Source: RGIG5612 sp017511185 (GTDB lineage: Bacteria; Bacillota; Clostridia; Lachnospirales; Lachnospiraceae). Taken from it: DNA of 64,000 nucleotides. The translations under genes were made by a program, and so were the position numbers. The DNA lies in NCBI GenBank assembly GCA_017511185.1, contig JAFWLF010000107.1, positions 80,850-144,849 on the forward strand. Direction: 5' to 3'. The notes under the pieces are model-generated. The model ran no database searches. It worked only from the letters and a program-made list of their open reading frames with translations, and was not told the origin of the DNA. Every line of letters begins with the position of its first letter. Within the stretch, counting starts at the first letter, position 1. Positions 41,715-49,525 of this stretch are shown here, in pieces.

Positions 41715-42644
41715 ATGGAAAAAGTTAAAAATGTCGTTATCTGCGGTGCAGGTATGATGGGTAATATGATCGGTCTTGTATTCTCCAGCTGCCCGGATTT
41801 CAATATTACGATCTGGAACAGAAGAGAAAAACCTTGCAAAGAAGTCATTCAGGCAAACCTGGAGCAGCTTCGTGACAAGGGCATCATCACAGATGCAGAG
41901 ATCAAAGAACGCTTAGACCGTATCTCTTTCGTATTCCCGGACAAAGGCCAGGAATTCAAAGAAGCAGATCTCATCATCGAATGTGTTGCAGAAGAAATGG
42001 AAACAAAACAGAACCTGTTTGCAGAGCTGGAAGGCATCTGCCGTGATGATTGTATCTTCGCTACTAACACTTCTGTTATGAGCCCGACAGAGATTGCTTC
42101 CAAGTGTGTTCACAAAGAGCGTGTCGTCGGTACCCATTTCTGGAATCCGGGACATCTGATTCCACTGGTAGAGGTTGTTAAGACAGCTGATACTACAGAA
42201 GAAGTAATGCAGTTAACGATCGATGCTCTTACCAGAGCTGGCAAGAAGCCTATCTACTGCAAGAAGGACGTTCCTGGTTTCGTAGCAAACAGAATGCAGC
42301 ATGCTCTTTGGAGAGAGGCTATCTACATTGTTCAGGAAGGCATTGCTGATCCTAAGACAGTTGACGATGCAGTTAAATACAGCTTTGGTCTTCGTCTTCC
42401 TCAGCTGGCTCCTATCGAGAACTCCGATATGGTCGGAACACAGCTTACATATAACATTCACAACTATGTTCTGAAATATCTGGCAGATAATCATGAGCCG
42501 TCACCGCTGCTGCAGCAGATGCTCGATGAAGGAAAGATGGGCTTTGCTTCAGGAGAAGGCTTCCTGAAATGGGACGATGAGTCCATCGCTAAATCCAAGA
42601 CTGATCTGAATGAGTACCTCATCAAGATGGTCTATGGCAAATAA
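41715..42644 (+). CDS. 3-hydroxyacyl-CoA dehydrogenase-like protein, probable (S)-3-hydroxy-5-oxohexanoate dehydrogenase
   Basis: 309 residues. GAGMMGNMIG (11-20) binds NAD; IIECVAEEMETKQNLFAEL, ATNTSVMSPTEIA, VVGTHFWNPGHLIPLVEVV and GKKPIYCKKDVPGFVANRM follow the 3-hydroxyacyl-CoA dehydrogenase pattern, including the active-site His in THFWNP. In the phloroglucinol pathway this family oxidises 3-hydroxy-5-oxohexanoate to 3,5-dioxohexanoate (triacetate). AAAGGAG precedes ATG 41715. A crotonase gene, which would be expected in a butyrate operon, is absent, which supports the phloroglucinol role. Confidence 0.78.
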   Translation: MEKVKNVVICGAGMMGNMIGLVFSSCPDFNITIWNRREKPCKEVIQANLEQLRDKGIITDAEIKERLDRISFVFPDKGQEFKEADLIIECVAEEMETKQNLFAELEGICRDDCIFATNTSVMSPTEIASKCVHKERVVGTHFWNPGHLIPLVEVVKTADTTEEVMQLTIDALTRAGKKPIYCKKDVPGFVANRMQHALWREAIYIVQEGIADPKTVDDAVKYSFGLRLPQLAPIENSDMVGTQLTYNIHNYVLKYLADNHEPSPLLQQMLDEGKMGFASGEGFLKWDDESIAKSKTDLNEYLIKMVYGK

Positions 42645-42656
42645 GATTTTGATTGT

Positions 42657-42690
42657 ACAGACACATGGTTCTTCGGAACTATGTGTCTGT
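42657..42690 (+). other. UUCG-capped intercistronic hairpin
   Basis: 42657-42671 pairs with 42676-42690 (15 pairs including one wobble) around the extra-stable C(TTCG)G loop. No T run follows directly, so it is more likely an mRNA-stability or processing element between the dehydrogenase and cyclohydrolase genes. Confidence 0.8.
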
Positions 42691-42697
42691 TACAGTT

Positions 42698-42721
42698 AAA
42701 AATAATAACGTTATTATTTTT
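42698..42721. promoter_or_regulatory. Perfect 24-bp AT-rich palindrome before the cyclohydrolase gene
   Basis: AAAAATAATAACGTTATTATTTTT is centred between 42709 and 42710 and has no loop, so it suits a dimeric regulator or a second hairpin with the UUCG element. It ends six bases before the GGAGG site. Confidence 0.6.
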
Positions 42722-42738
42722 TTAATGGAGGACAAAAA

Positions 42739-43758
42739 ATGGGAAAAAAAGTATTTGTTGATTTAACACATCCTTTCAGCGCTGAAATTCCACGTTGGCC
42801 TTATTTCGATAAGCCATTCATCGAGGGAAAACACAGCATGGCTAAGGGCGGCGTTCTGACTCAGTATGTTGGATGCACAATGCATACAGGTACTCACTGC
42901 GACGCTCCACGTCACGTCATGGAGTTCGAATTCGACGGAAGAAGAGCACGTTATACGCATGAAATGCCTATCGATGCTTACACCGGCGATGCAGTTTGCT
43001 TAGAGATCCATGTTGGCCGTTGGGAGCTCATCATGCCTGAGCATCTTGAGGATGCTTGCAAGAGAGCAAACATTAAGCCGTCAGAGTTAGAAGGAATGGT
43101 TGTCTGCCTGAACACAGGTATGCACAGACTGTTCGACGACTCTAAAGAGTATTATCATTATTCCTGCGGTACCGGTATCGATGCTGGTCGTTGGTTCGTA
43201 GAGCACAAGGTAAAATGTGTTGCTATGGATATGCAGGCACTTGATCATCCGCTTCACACCGCTATGGGTAACAACGGTATGACAAGAATGAACCTTCTTG
43301 GTGCATCCGGATATCCGATCACAGAAGAATACAAAGCTCAGTTCGGCGAGGAAGCATATGCTGAATTCGATAAATTCGAATACATCCGTATCCATGGACA
43401 GGAAGCATATGACAAGAAGTTCGGCGATCTTGAGAAGATCGGATGCTGGGGAACATGGGAGCCATGCCACAAGATGATGCTTGGTCATGGTATTGTTGGT
43501 GTTGAGAACCTTGGTGGTGATCTTGACAAAGTTTCCAACAAGAGATTCCGTTTCTACTGCTTCCCACTTCGTTGGTACATGGGTGATGGTTCTATGGCTC
43601 GCTGCGTTGCTGAGATCGATGAAGATCAGATCAACAAGGGCGTAAAAGACAGAACTTATCTGTATTGCGGAACTGGCTGCCAGGATAGAGATTTCATGAA
43701 GAAAAATGCAAAGAAAGCTCCTAAAAAAGCAGCAGCAAAGAAAGCAGCTAAGAAATAA
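42739..43758 (+). CDS. Cyclase-family metal hydrolase, probable dihydrophloroglucinol cyclohydrolase
   Basis: 339 residues, longer than typical family members (about 210-290). MHTGTHCDAPRH (H49, H53, D55, H59) is the metal-binding motif of the kynurenine-formamidase-like cyclase family (COG1878). In the phloroglucinol pathway a member of this family opens the ring of dihydrophloroglucinol to 3-hydroxy-5-oxohexanoate. GGAGG precedes the ATG. The last ~20 residues are almost only Lys and Ala (from KKNAKKAPKK to AAKK), like a histone H1 tail, which is unusual in a metabolic enzyme. A GC-rich hairpin follows. Confidence 0.82.
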   Translation: MGKKVFVDLTHPFSAEIPRWPYFDKPFIEGKHSMAKGGVLTQYVGCTMHTGTHCDAPRHVMEFEFDGRRARYTHEMPIDAYTGDAVCLEIHVGRWELIMPEHLEDACKRANIKPSELEGMVVCLNTGMHRLFDDSKEYYHYSCGTGIDAGRWFVEHKVKCVAMDMQALDHPLHTAMGNNGMTRMNLLGASGYPITEEYKAQFGEEAYAEFDKFEYIRIHGQEAYDKKFGDLEKIGCWGTWEPCHKMMLGHGIVGVENLGGDLDKVSNKRFRFYCFPLRWYMGDGSMARCVAEIDEDQINKGVKDRTYLYCGTGCQDRDFMKKNAKKAPKKAAAKKAAKK

Positions 43759-43773
43759 TTAACAAGCTATTAA

Positions 43774-43796
43774 GGGCCGGCTTTTCGGGCCGGCCC
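43774..43796 (+). other. GC-only intercistronic hairpin
   Basis: GGGCCGGC (43774-43781) pairs with GCCGGCCC (43789-43796); no T run follows. It separates the ring-processing genes from the thiolase/CoA-transferase genes and may produce two mRNA segments. Confidence 0.65.
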
Positions 43797-43858
43797 GAAT
43801 TATGAAATGGATCTTCCGCATTAGAAAAGCGGACATCTATCTAGGAGGAAAAAATAAA

Positions 43859-45046
43859 ATGGCAAAAGAGATTGTAATTGCCAGCGCTTGCCGTACAGCT
43901 ATCGGCAGCTTTGGCGGTACATTAAAGAATACACCAGCAGTTGAGCTCGGTGCGACAGTTATTAAAGAAGCTGTTAACAGAGCAGGTCTGAAACCGGAGC
44001 AGGTTGATGAAGTTATCTTTGGTAACGTTCTTCAGGCTGGCCTTGGACAGAACCCGGCTCGTCAGGCAGCATTAAAGGCTGGTCTTCCTGAGACAAGCAC
44101 AGCTTTCACAGTTAACATCGTTTGTGGTTCCGGCCTTAAGAGCGTTGCTTTAGCAGCTGGTCTTATCCAGGCAGGCGATGCTGATATCATCGTAGCAGGT
44201 GGTATGGAAAACATGTCTCTGGCACCTTACGCTATGCCGGCAGCTCGTTGGGGAGCTCGTATGTTCAATACGAACATGGTAGACGTTATGGTTAATGATG
44301 GTCTGTGGGATGCATTTAATAACTATCACATGGGCATCACCGCTGAAAACGTTGCTGAGCAGTGGGGACTTACAAGAGAGATGCAGGATGAATTCGCTTT
44401 AGCATCACAGCAGAAAGCAGAAGCAGCTATCAAAGCAGGAAAATTCAAAGATGAGATCGTTCCAGTTATGATCCCTCAGAAGAAGGGCGATCCGGTTGCT
44501 TTCGATACAGATGAATTCCCTCGTTTCGGTGCTACGATCGAAGCACTTGCAAAACTGAAACCGGCATTCAAGAAAGATGGCGGCACAGTTACAGCTGGTA
44601 ACGCTTCTGGTATTAACGACAGCGCAGCAGCAGTTGTTGTTATGACAAAAGAAAAAGCAGAAGAATTAGGTATCAAACCTCTGGCTACAATCGTTTCTTA
44701 CGCTACTGGCGGTGTAGATCCTAAGATCATGGGCACAGGCCCTATCCCGGCTTCCAGAAAAGCTATGGCAAAAGCTGGCTTAACGATCAAAGACATCGAC
44801 CTTATCGAAGCAAACGAAGCATTCGCAGCTCAGTCTCTTGCAGTTGCTCATGACCTTGAGTTTGATATGGACAAAGTTAACGTTAACGGCGGAGCTATCG
44901 CACTTGGACATCCAATCGGAGCATCCGGCTGCCGTATCCTTGTTACCCTTCTTTACGAAATGCAGAAGAGAGATTCCAAACTTGGTCTTGCAACTCTTTG
45001 CATCGGTGGTGGCCAGGGTCAGGCTCTTATCGTAAAACGTGACTAA
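43859..45046 (+). CDS. Acetyl-CoA acetyltransferase-type thiolase
   Basis: 395 residues from ATG 43859, which follows TAGGAGGA; an in-frame ATG at 43802 has no site. NIVCGSGLKSV holds the nucleophile C89, and GGAIALGHPIGASGCR (His) and CIGGGQGQA (second Cys) are in place, so the enzyme is intact. It interconverts acetoacetyl-CoA and acetyl-CoA. Here it probably also thiolyses the 3,5-dioxohexanoyl or acetoacetyl CoA esters from phloroglucinol. Codon use is strongly GCT/GTT/CTT biased. Confidence 0.93.
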   Translation: MAKEIVIASACRTAIGSFGGTLKNTPAVELGATVIKEAVNRAGLKPEQVDEVIFGNVLQAGLGQNPARQAALKAGLPETSTAFTVNIVCGSGLKSVALAAGLIQAGDADIIVAGGMENMSLAPYAMPAARWGARMFNTNMVDVMVNDGLWDAFNNYHMGITAENVAEQWGLTREMQDEFALASQQKAEAAIKAGKFKDEIVPVMIPQKKGDPVAFDTDEFPRFGATIEALAKLKPAFKKDGGTVTAGNASGINDSAAAVVVMTKEKAEELGIKPLATIVSYATGGVDPKIMGTGPIPASRKAMAKAGLTIKDIDLIEANEAFAAQSLAVAHDLEFDMDKVNVNGGAIALGHPIGASGCRILVTLLYEMQKRDSKLGLATLCIGGGQGQALIVKRD

Positions 45047-45073
45047 TCACGAACAAGAAAGGAAACTTGATTC

Positions 45074-45778
45074 ATGAAAGACAAAATTATCACAGCTGAA
45101 CAGGCAGCTGAAATGATCAAAGATGGATCTTCTGTTATGCTTGGCGGCTTCATGGCAAACGGTACTTCCGATGCTATCGTAAGCGCATTGGTTGAGCGTG
45201 ACGCTAAAGATCTTACTGTGATCTGCAATGATGGTGGTTTCGGCCCTCAGTTTGATGAGAATGGCAATGAGACTGTTCCTCCAAAAGGAAATGGCAAGCT
45301 GATCAAGAATCATTCTGTTAAAAAGCTGATTGCTACCCACATTGGCTTAAATAAACAGGTTGCAGAACAGATGAATAATGGCACGATGCAGGTCGAGCTT
45401 GTTCCACAGGGTTCCATGGCTGAAATGATCCGTGCAGGCGGCTCAGGCTTAGGCGGTGTTATCACCCCAACTGGTGTTGGCACAGACATTGCAAATGGAG
45501 AATTTACTCTTCAGGAAATGACCCTTGAAGGAAAAGATTATCTGCTGATGGCTCCTCTTCATGCTGATTTTGCAGTACTGAAAGGCAGCATTGTTGATAA
45601 GAAGGGTAATGTATTCTACAAAGGAACAACAAAGAACTTCCAGATCGTTATGGCTACAGCAGCTGATACTGTTATCGTAGAAGCTGAGAAGCTGGTGGAA
45701 GTCGGCGAATTAGATCCTGACTATGTCATGACTCCGTATATCTTTGTTGATTATATCGTAGTAGGAGGTGACAAATAA
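45074..45778 (+). CDS. 3-oxoacid CoA-transferase subunit A
   Basis: 234 residues. ITAEQAAEMIKDGSSVMLGGFMANGTSD and AEMIRAGGSGLGGVITPTGVGTD match the alpha subunit of acetoacetate/butyrate CoA-transferases (AtoD/CtfA). It forms a heteromer with the next gene product, whose start overlaps this stop (TAATG). It would activate acetoacetate or triacetate using acetyl- or butyryl-CoA. Confidence 0.92.
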   Translation: MKDKIITAEQAAEMIKDGSSVMLGGFMANGTSDAIVSALVERDAKDLTVICNDGGFGPQFDENGNETVPPKGNGKLIKNHSVKKLIATHIGLNKQVAEQMNNGTMQVELVPQGSMAEMIRAGGSGLGGVITPTGVGTDIANGEFTLQEMTLEGKDYLLMAPLHADFAVLKGSIVDKKGNVFYKGTTKNFQIVMATAADTVIVEAEKLVEVGELDPDYVMTPYIFVDYIVVGGDK

Positions 45779-46443
45779 TGGCAGACGTAAAACAGATTAT
45801 TGCTCACCGTGTTGCACAGGAATTAAAGGACGGATACGTTGTTAATTTAGGTATCGGACTTCCTACTTTAGTCGCTAACTATGTTCCGGAAGGAATCGAT
45901 ATTTCCCTTCAGTCTGAGAACGGCATCATCGGTATGGCTGGTGTTTCTGCACCGGATCACATCGACCCGAACGTTGTTAACTCAGGTGGTGTCAATGTTG
46001 ACATTTATGAAGGTGCAGCATTCTTTGATTCTGCAGTTTCCTTCGGTATTATCCGTGGCGGACATGTTGATATGACCGTTCTCGGAGCTCTTCAGGTTGA
46101 CCAGGTCGGTAATATCGCATCCCACATCATCCCGGGCAAGATGGCTCCAGGTATGGGCGGCGCTATGGACCTTGTTGTTGGTGCTAAGAAGGTTGTTGTT
46201 GCTATGCAGCACACCAACAAAGGCGCTCACAAACTGTTCGAAGAGATCTCCCTTCCGGCAACCGCTCTTAGAGCTGTTGATATGATCGTTACAGAACTTG
46301 GCGTTCTGGAGATCACGGACAAAGGCTTCACATTAAGAGAGCTGGCTCCTGGAGTATCTATTGAAGATATGCAGGCAGCTACTGGCGCTCCTATCGTTAT
46401 CGATGGAGAGATCAAAGAAATGTGCATGCCTCCGGAAGCATAA
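45778..46443 (+). CDS. 3-oxoacid CoA-transferase subunit B
   Basis: 221 residues. NLGIGLPTLVANYVPEG and SENGIIGM (catalytic E47) identify the beta subunit (AtoA/CtfB), and GGHVDMTVLGALQVDQVGNIA follows. The catalytic Glu is present. It is the last gene of the operon; a terminator follows. Confidence 0.94.
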   Translation: MADVKQIIAHRVAQELKDGYVVNLGIGLPTLVANYVPEGIDISLQSENGIIGMAGVSAPDHIDPNVVNSGGVNVDIYEGAAFFDSAVSFGIIRGGHVDMTVLGALQVDQVGNIASHIIPGKMAPGMGGAMDLVVGAKKVVVAMQHTNKGAHKLFEEISLPATALRAVDMIVTELGVLEITDKGFTLRELAPGVSIEDMQAATGAPIVIDGEIKEMCMPPEA

Positions 46444-46464
46444 GAATTATTTTCTTAACAAGAG

Positions 46465-46495
46465 AAGCTGTCGCTGCAAAGCGGCAGCTTTTTTT
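46465..46495 (+). terminator. Terminator of the phloroglucinol operon
   Basis: AAGCTGTCGCT (46465-46475) pairs with AGCGGCAGCTT (46480-46490), one wobble, then a T run. Confidence 0.93.
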
Positions 46496-46526
46496 ATAGC
46501 GTGGATTCCGTGCTGATCGGAAAACA

Positions 46527-46556
46527 TTGTATGGAATCTGAAAAATGAGATATAAT
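46527..46556 (+). promoter_or_regulatory. Promoter before MBL-fold gene
   Basis: TTGTAT (46527-46532), 18-base spacer, TATAAT (46551-46556). Confidence 0.6.
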
Positions 46557-46598
46557 CATCAAAGATAAAAGATTTCTTTTTTTATAAGGAGAGGGATA

Positions 46599-47378
46599 AT
46601 GGCTTACGAAATAAAAAAATATAATGAGTATACATGGATGATCGAAGACCAGCTGAGTGAGGTCAGTCTGACCAGGTTTTTTCTCTTAGCCGGGAATGAC
46701 AGAGCATTAATGATTGATGCAGGCATGAATACCAAAAATGCGAAAGAGATTGGTGAGGGGATCCTGAAAGAAGCAGGGCTTTATGATAAGCTGATCTCAG
46801 AAGAAAAGCCGATGCTGATCGCCATTACTCATGGTCATGGAGATCATATGGGAGGCCTTGGAGCTTTTTCAGACTTGTATATGAGCTTGACGGATTATCA
46901 GCAGTTTGGTGTGGAAAACAATTATTCGGGGATCGCATTCCATCCGATCAAAGAAGGGGATAAGATCGATCTTGGCGAAAGAGTTCTGGAAGTATTTGAA
47001 AACCCTGGACATTCTCCGGGCAGTCTGGCTTTCCTTGATATCCAGAACCGGTTTTTAATTACCGGTGACTCTATTCAAAGCGGCCATATTTTTATGACTG
47101 ATGATGAGGGAATGAAGATCTTTGGCGGCTCCCTTAAGCATCTGGAAGAAAAGACTGCAGGCAGGTTTGATGAGATCTTGGGAAGTCACGGAAGAACGCC
47201 GCTTCCAGGTGATTATATTGGAAAAGTCTATCAGGCCTGGGAAAAGGTCATGAAATGCAGAAATAAGGAGTCCACTCCGGAGAAAGAAGGAATTCAGGTC
47301 AAGGAAGAAGGCTTGAACGGCAGAAAGGTCCTGGATTATGACTGTGGCTGCTGCTATTTTTACTGCAGCGCGCAATAA
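46599..47378 (+). CDS. Metallo-beta-lactamase-fold hydrolase
   Basis: 259 residues. THGHGDHMGG (H78, H80, D82, H83) is the metal motif, GHSPGSLAFLD the next His, and ITGDSIQSG and GSHGRTPLPGDY the later ligands. This is the glyoxalase-II/flavoprotein-like MBL group with no clear substrate. The C-terminus is unusual: DYDCGCCYFYC has four Cys within nine residues and might bind metal. AAGGAGAG precedes the ATG. Confidence 0.85.
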   Translation: MAYEIKKYNEYTWMIEDQLSEVSLTRFFLLAGNDRALMIDAGMNTKNAKEIGEGILKEAGLYDKLISEEKPMLIAITHGHGDHMGGLGAFSDLYMSLTDYQQFGVENNYSGIAFHPIKEGDKIDLGERVLEVFENPGHSPGSLAFLDIQNRFLITGDSIQSGHIFMTDDEGMKIFGGSLKHLEEKTAGRFDEILGSHGRTPLPGDYIGKVYQAWEKVMKCRNKESTPEKEGIQVKEEGLNGRKVLDYDCGCCYFYCSAQ

Positions 47379-47428
47379 TTGTGTTTTAGTCAATACAAGT
47401 GCGAACATGTGGAGGCAGGCATAAACTC

Positions 47429-48223
47429 ATGGATATTATAGTAACCGGCGTTTCCGGCGGTATGGGATTGGCGACAGCAAAACAATTGATCAGGGATGGA
47501 CACCGCATATTCGGTCTGGATATCAAAGCACCGGAAGAACAATATGAGTCGTTATTGTTTTTTCAGACGGATCTAAGAAATGAAGATGCAGTGAAAGCGG
47601 CTTTTCAAAGTATTCAGGAAAAAACAGATCAAATCGGGGCTATTATTCATCTGGCGGGTATTTATGATCTGAACTCATTGGTGGAAATGAGTGAAGAGGA
47701 GTTTCTTCGAAGCTATGAGGTGAATTTGTTTTCTGTTTATCGGGTGAACAAAACATTTCTGCCGCTACTTAAAAAAGGCAGCCGGATCCTGACAACAACA
47801 AGCGAACTGGCACCACTTTCACCACTTCCGTTTACTGGTATCTATGGGATCACTAAGACCGCCCTGGACGCCTATGCCATATCCCTGCGCAGAGAACTCA
47901 TGCTGCTTGGGATCCCGGTAATTATTATACGTCCTGGAGCAGTGGATACCGGTCTTTTGGATGTCTCTACCAGGCGTCTGGAGGATTTTTGCGAACATAC
48001 GGAACACTATTCCTATAATGCGGACCGGTTCCGTAAAATAGTGGCAAAAGTGGAGTCCAGAAAGATTACCCCGGAAAGGCTCTCTGAGCTGGTAGAAAAA
48101 GCACTTTTTGCTTCTCATCCAAGGCTTATTTATACGATCAACCGCAATCCGCTGCTGCTTTTGATGAATATTCTTCCTGCAGGACTGCAGGATGCAGCAT
48201 TAAAATGGATTTTATTGAAATAA
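47429..48223 (+). CDS. Short-chain dehydrogenase/reductase
   Basis: 264 residues from ATG 47429; GGAGG lies 13 bases upstream. TGVSGGMG binds the nucleotide, TTSELAPLS and YGITKTALDAYA hold the catalytic Ser and Tyr-x3-Lys, and PGAVDTGLL follows. The last third is longer than usual and hydrophobic at the end (PLLLLMNILPAGLQDAALKW). The substrate is unknown. It may be cotranscribed with the MBL gene. Confidence 0.85.
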   Translation: MDIIVTGVSGGMGLATAKQLIRDGHRIFGLDIKAPEEQYESLLFFQTDLRNEDAVKAAFQSIQEKTDQIGAIIHLAGIYDLNSLVEMSEEEFLRSYEVNLFSVYRVNKTFLPLLKKGSRILTTTSELAPLSPLPFTGIYGITKTALDAYAISLRRELMLLGIPVIIIRPGAVDTGLLDVSTRRLEDFCEHTEHYSYNADRFRKIVAKVESRKITPERLSELVEKALFASHPRLIYTINRNPLLLLMNILPAGLQDAALKWILLK

Positions 48224-48247
48224 CAGTTCATTTTGCCTGTCTTTCCA

Positions 48248-48276
48248 TTGACTTATCAGGGAGACTGTGGTAAAAA
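48248..48276 (+). promoter_or_regulatory. Promoter of the pyr operon
   Basis: TTGACT (48248-48253), a 17-base spacer and TAAAAA (48271-48276), with a TATATAA a few bases on as an alternative -10. Confidence 0.55.
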
Positions 48277-48294
48277 TTATATAACTTTTAAGGT

Positions 48295-48308
48295 AGTCCT
48301 GTGAGGCT
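48295..48308 (+). promoter_or_regulatory. PyrR-binding RNA element next to the pyrC ribosome site
   Basis: AGTCCTGTGAGGCT fits the PyrR-binding loop consensus ARUCCNGNGAGGYU at every position. The AAGGTGG ribosome site begins four bases after it, and no intrinsic terminator lies between it and ATG 48324. PyrR-UMP binding would therefore be expected to block translation, unlike the attenuation used in Bacillus (inference). Confidence 0.82.
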
Positions 48309-48323
48309 GACAAGGTGGTAAAC

Positions 48324-49508
48324 ATGACAGGTTTTTTACAAGCTGAATCTATTAAAGTCGGAAAAGTTTTGCATCTTCCGATTGAACTTGACTCTTCTAA
48401 ATACACAATTCTTCCCGGTTTCTGTGATGTACATGTACATTTCAGAGAACCGGGTTTTTCATATAAGGAGACGATCCTTTCCGGCTGTCAGGCAGCTGCC
48501 CATGGCGGATATACCACTGTCTGCACCATGCCGAATCTGAATCCGGTTCCGGATACCAAAGCACATCTTCAGGAACAGCTTTCCCTGATCCAAAAAGAAG
48601 CAACGATTCAGGTATTCCCATTTGGTGCCATCACCATAGGTGAAAAGGGTGAGGAACTATCTGCGATGGAAGAAATGTCCTCTGGAGTCATTGCTTTTTC
48701 CGATGACGGCAGAGGAGTTCAGTCTGCTGAAATGATGCGTGAAGCGATGCAGAGAGCAAAATCCCTGGGAATGATCATAACCGCACATTGTGAGGATAAT
48801 TCACTCTTGTTCGGCGGTTATATTCATGACGGTATTTATGCAAAAGAACATGGGCATAAAGGCATCTGCTCAGAAAGTGAGTGGGGGCAGATCAAGAGAG
48901 ACCTTGCATTAGCAAAAGAGACCGGATGTGCATATCATGTATGTCACATATCCACCAGAGAAAGTGTAGAGTTGATCCGGGCAGCAAAAAAAGAGGGAGT
49001 GGATGTTACTTGTGAAACCGCTCCTCATTATCTCCTTTTAAATGAGAATGATCTGCAGGAAGACGGCTGCTTCAAAATGAATCCGCCGCTTCGAAGCAGA
49101 GAAGATCAAAAGGCGCTGCTGGAAGGCATCCAGGATGGAACGATCGATATGATCGCAACCGATCACGCACCACATTCTGCGGAAGAAAAAGCAAAAGGTC
49201 TAAAGGACAGTGCCTTTGGCATCGTTGGTCTGGAGACCGCTTTTCCTCTTCTTTATACGTATCTGGTTAAAGAAAACGTGATCTCGCTGGAAAAACTGAT
49301 CGATCTGATGGTAATGAACCCGAGAAAAAGGTTTGGTATTGTGGATGATGATTCCTACAGTGTATGGGATCTGAATGAGGAATATGTCATTGATCCAAAG
49401 GAATTTCTGTCTAAAGGAAAAGCGACACCGTTCGTGGGAACAAAGGTCAGCGGACGCTGTTTTTTCACAGTATGTAACGGGAAAATCGTATATAATAGAA
49501 ATGAATAA
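48324..49508 (+). CDS. pyrC: Dihydroorotase
   Basis: 394 residues from ATG 48324, which has AAGGTGG five bases upstream; an in-frame GTG at 48315 overlaps that site. DVHVHFREPGF holds the first metal His pair, TMPNLNPVPD, HCED, CHISTRES and TDHAPHS supply the rest, so all metal ligands are present. It closes carbamoyl-aspartate to dihydroorotate in pyrimidine synthesis. First gene of the pyr operon. Confidence 0.95.
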   Translation: MTGFLQAESIKVGKVLHLPIELDSSKYTILPGFCDVHVHFREPGFSYKETILSGCQAAAHGGYTTVCTMPNLNPVPDTKAHLQEQLSLIQKEATIQVFPFGAITIGEKGEELSAMEEMSSGVIAFSDDGRGVQSAEMMREAMQRAKSLGMIITAHCEDNSLLFGGYIHDGIYAKEHGHKGICSESEWGQIKRDLALAKETGCAYHVCHISTRESVELIRAAKKEGVDVTCETAPHYLLLNENDLQEDGCFKMNPPLRSREDQKALLEGIQDGTIDMIATDHAPHSAEEKAKGLKDSAFGIVGLETAFPLLYTYLVKENVISLEKLIDLMVMNPRKRFGIVDDDSYSVWDLNEEYVIDPKEFLSKGKATPFVGTKVSGRCFFTVCNGKIVYNRNE

Positions 49509-49525
49509 CGAATGGGAGTAATAAT

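Noticed and set aside
40839..46443. Simple butyrate/acetoacetate operon
   Set aside because: Crotonase and butyryl-CoA dehydrogenase genes are missing, and an SDR and a cyclase-family hydrolase are present, which fits phloroglucinol degradation.
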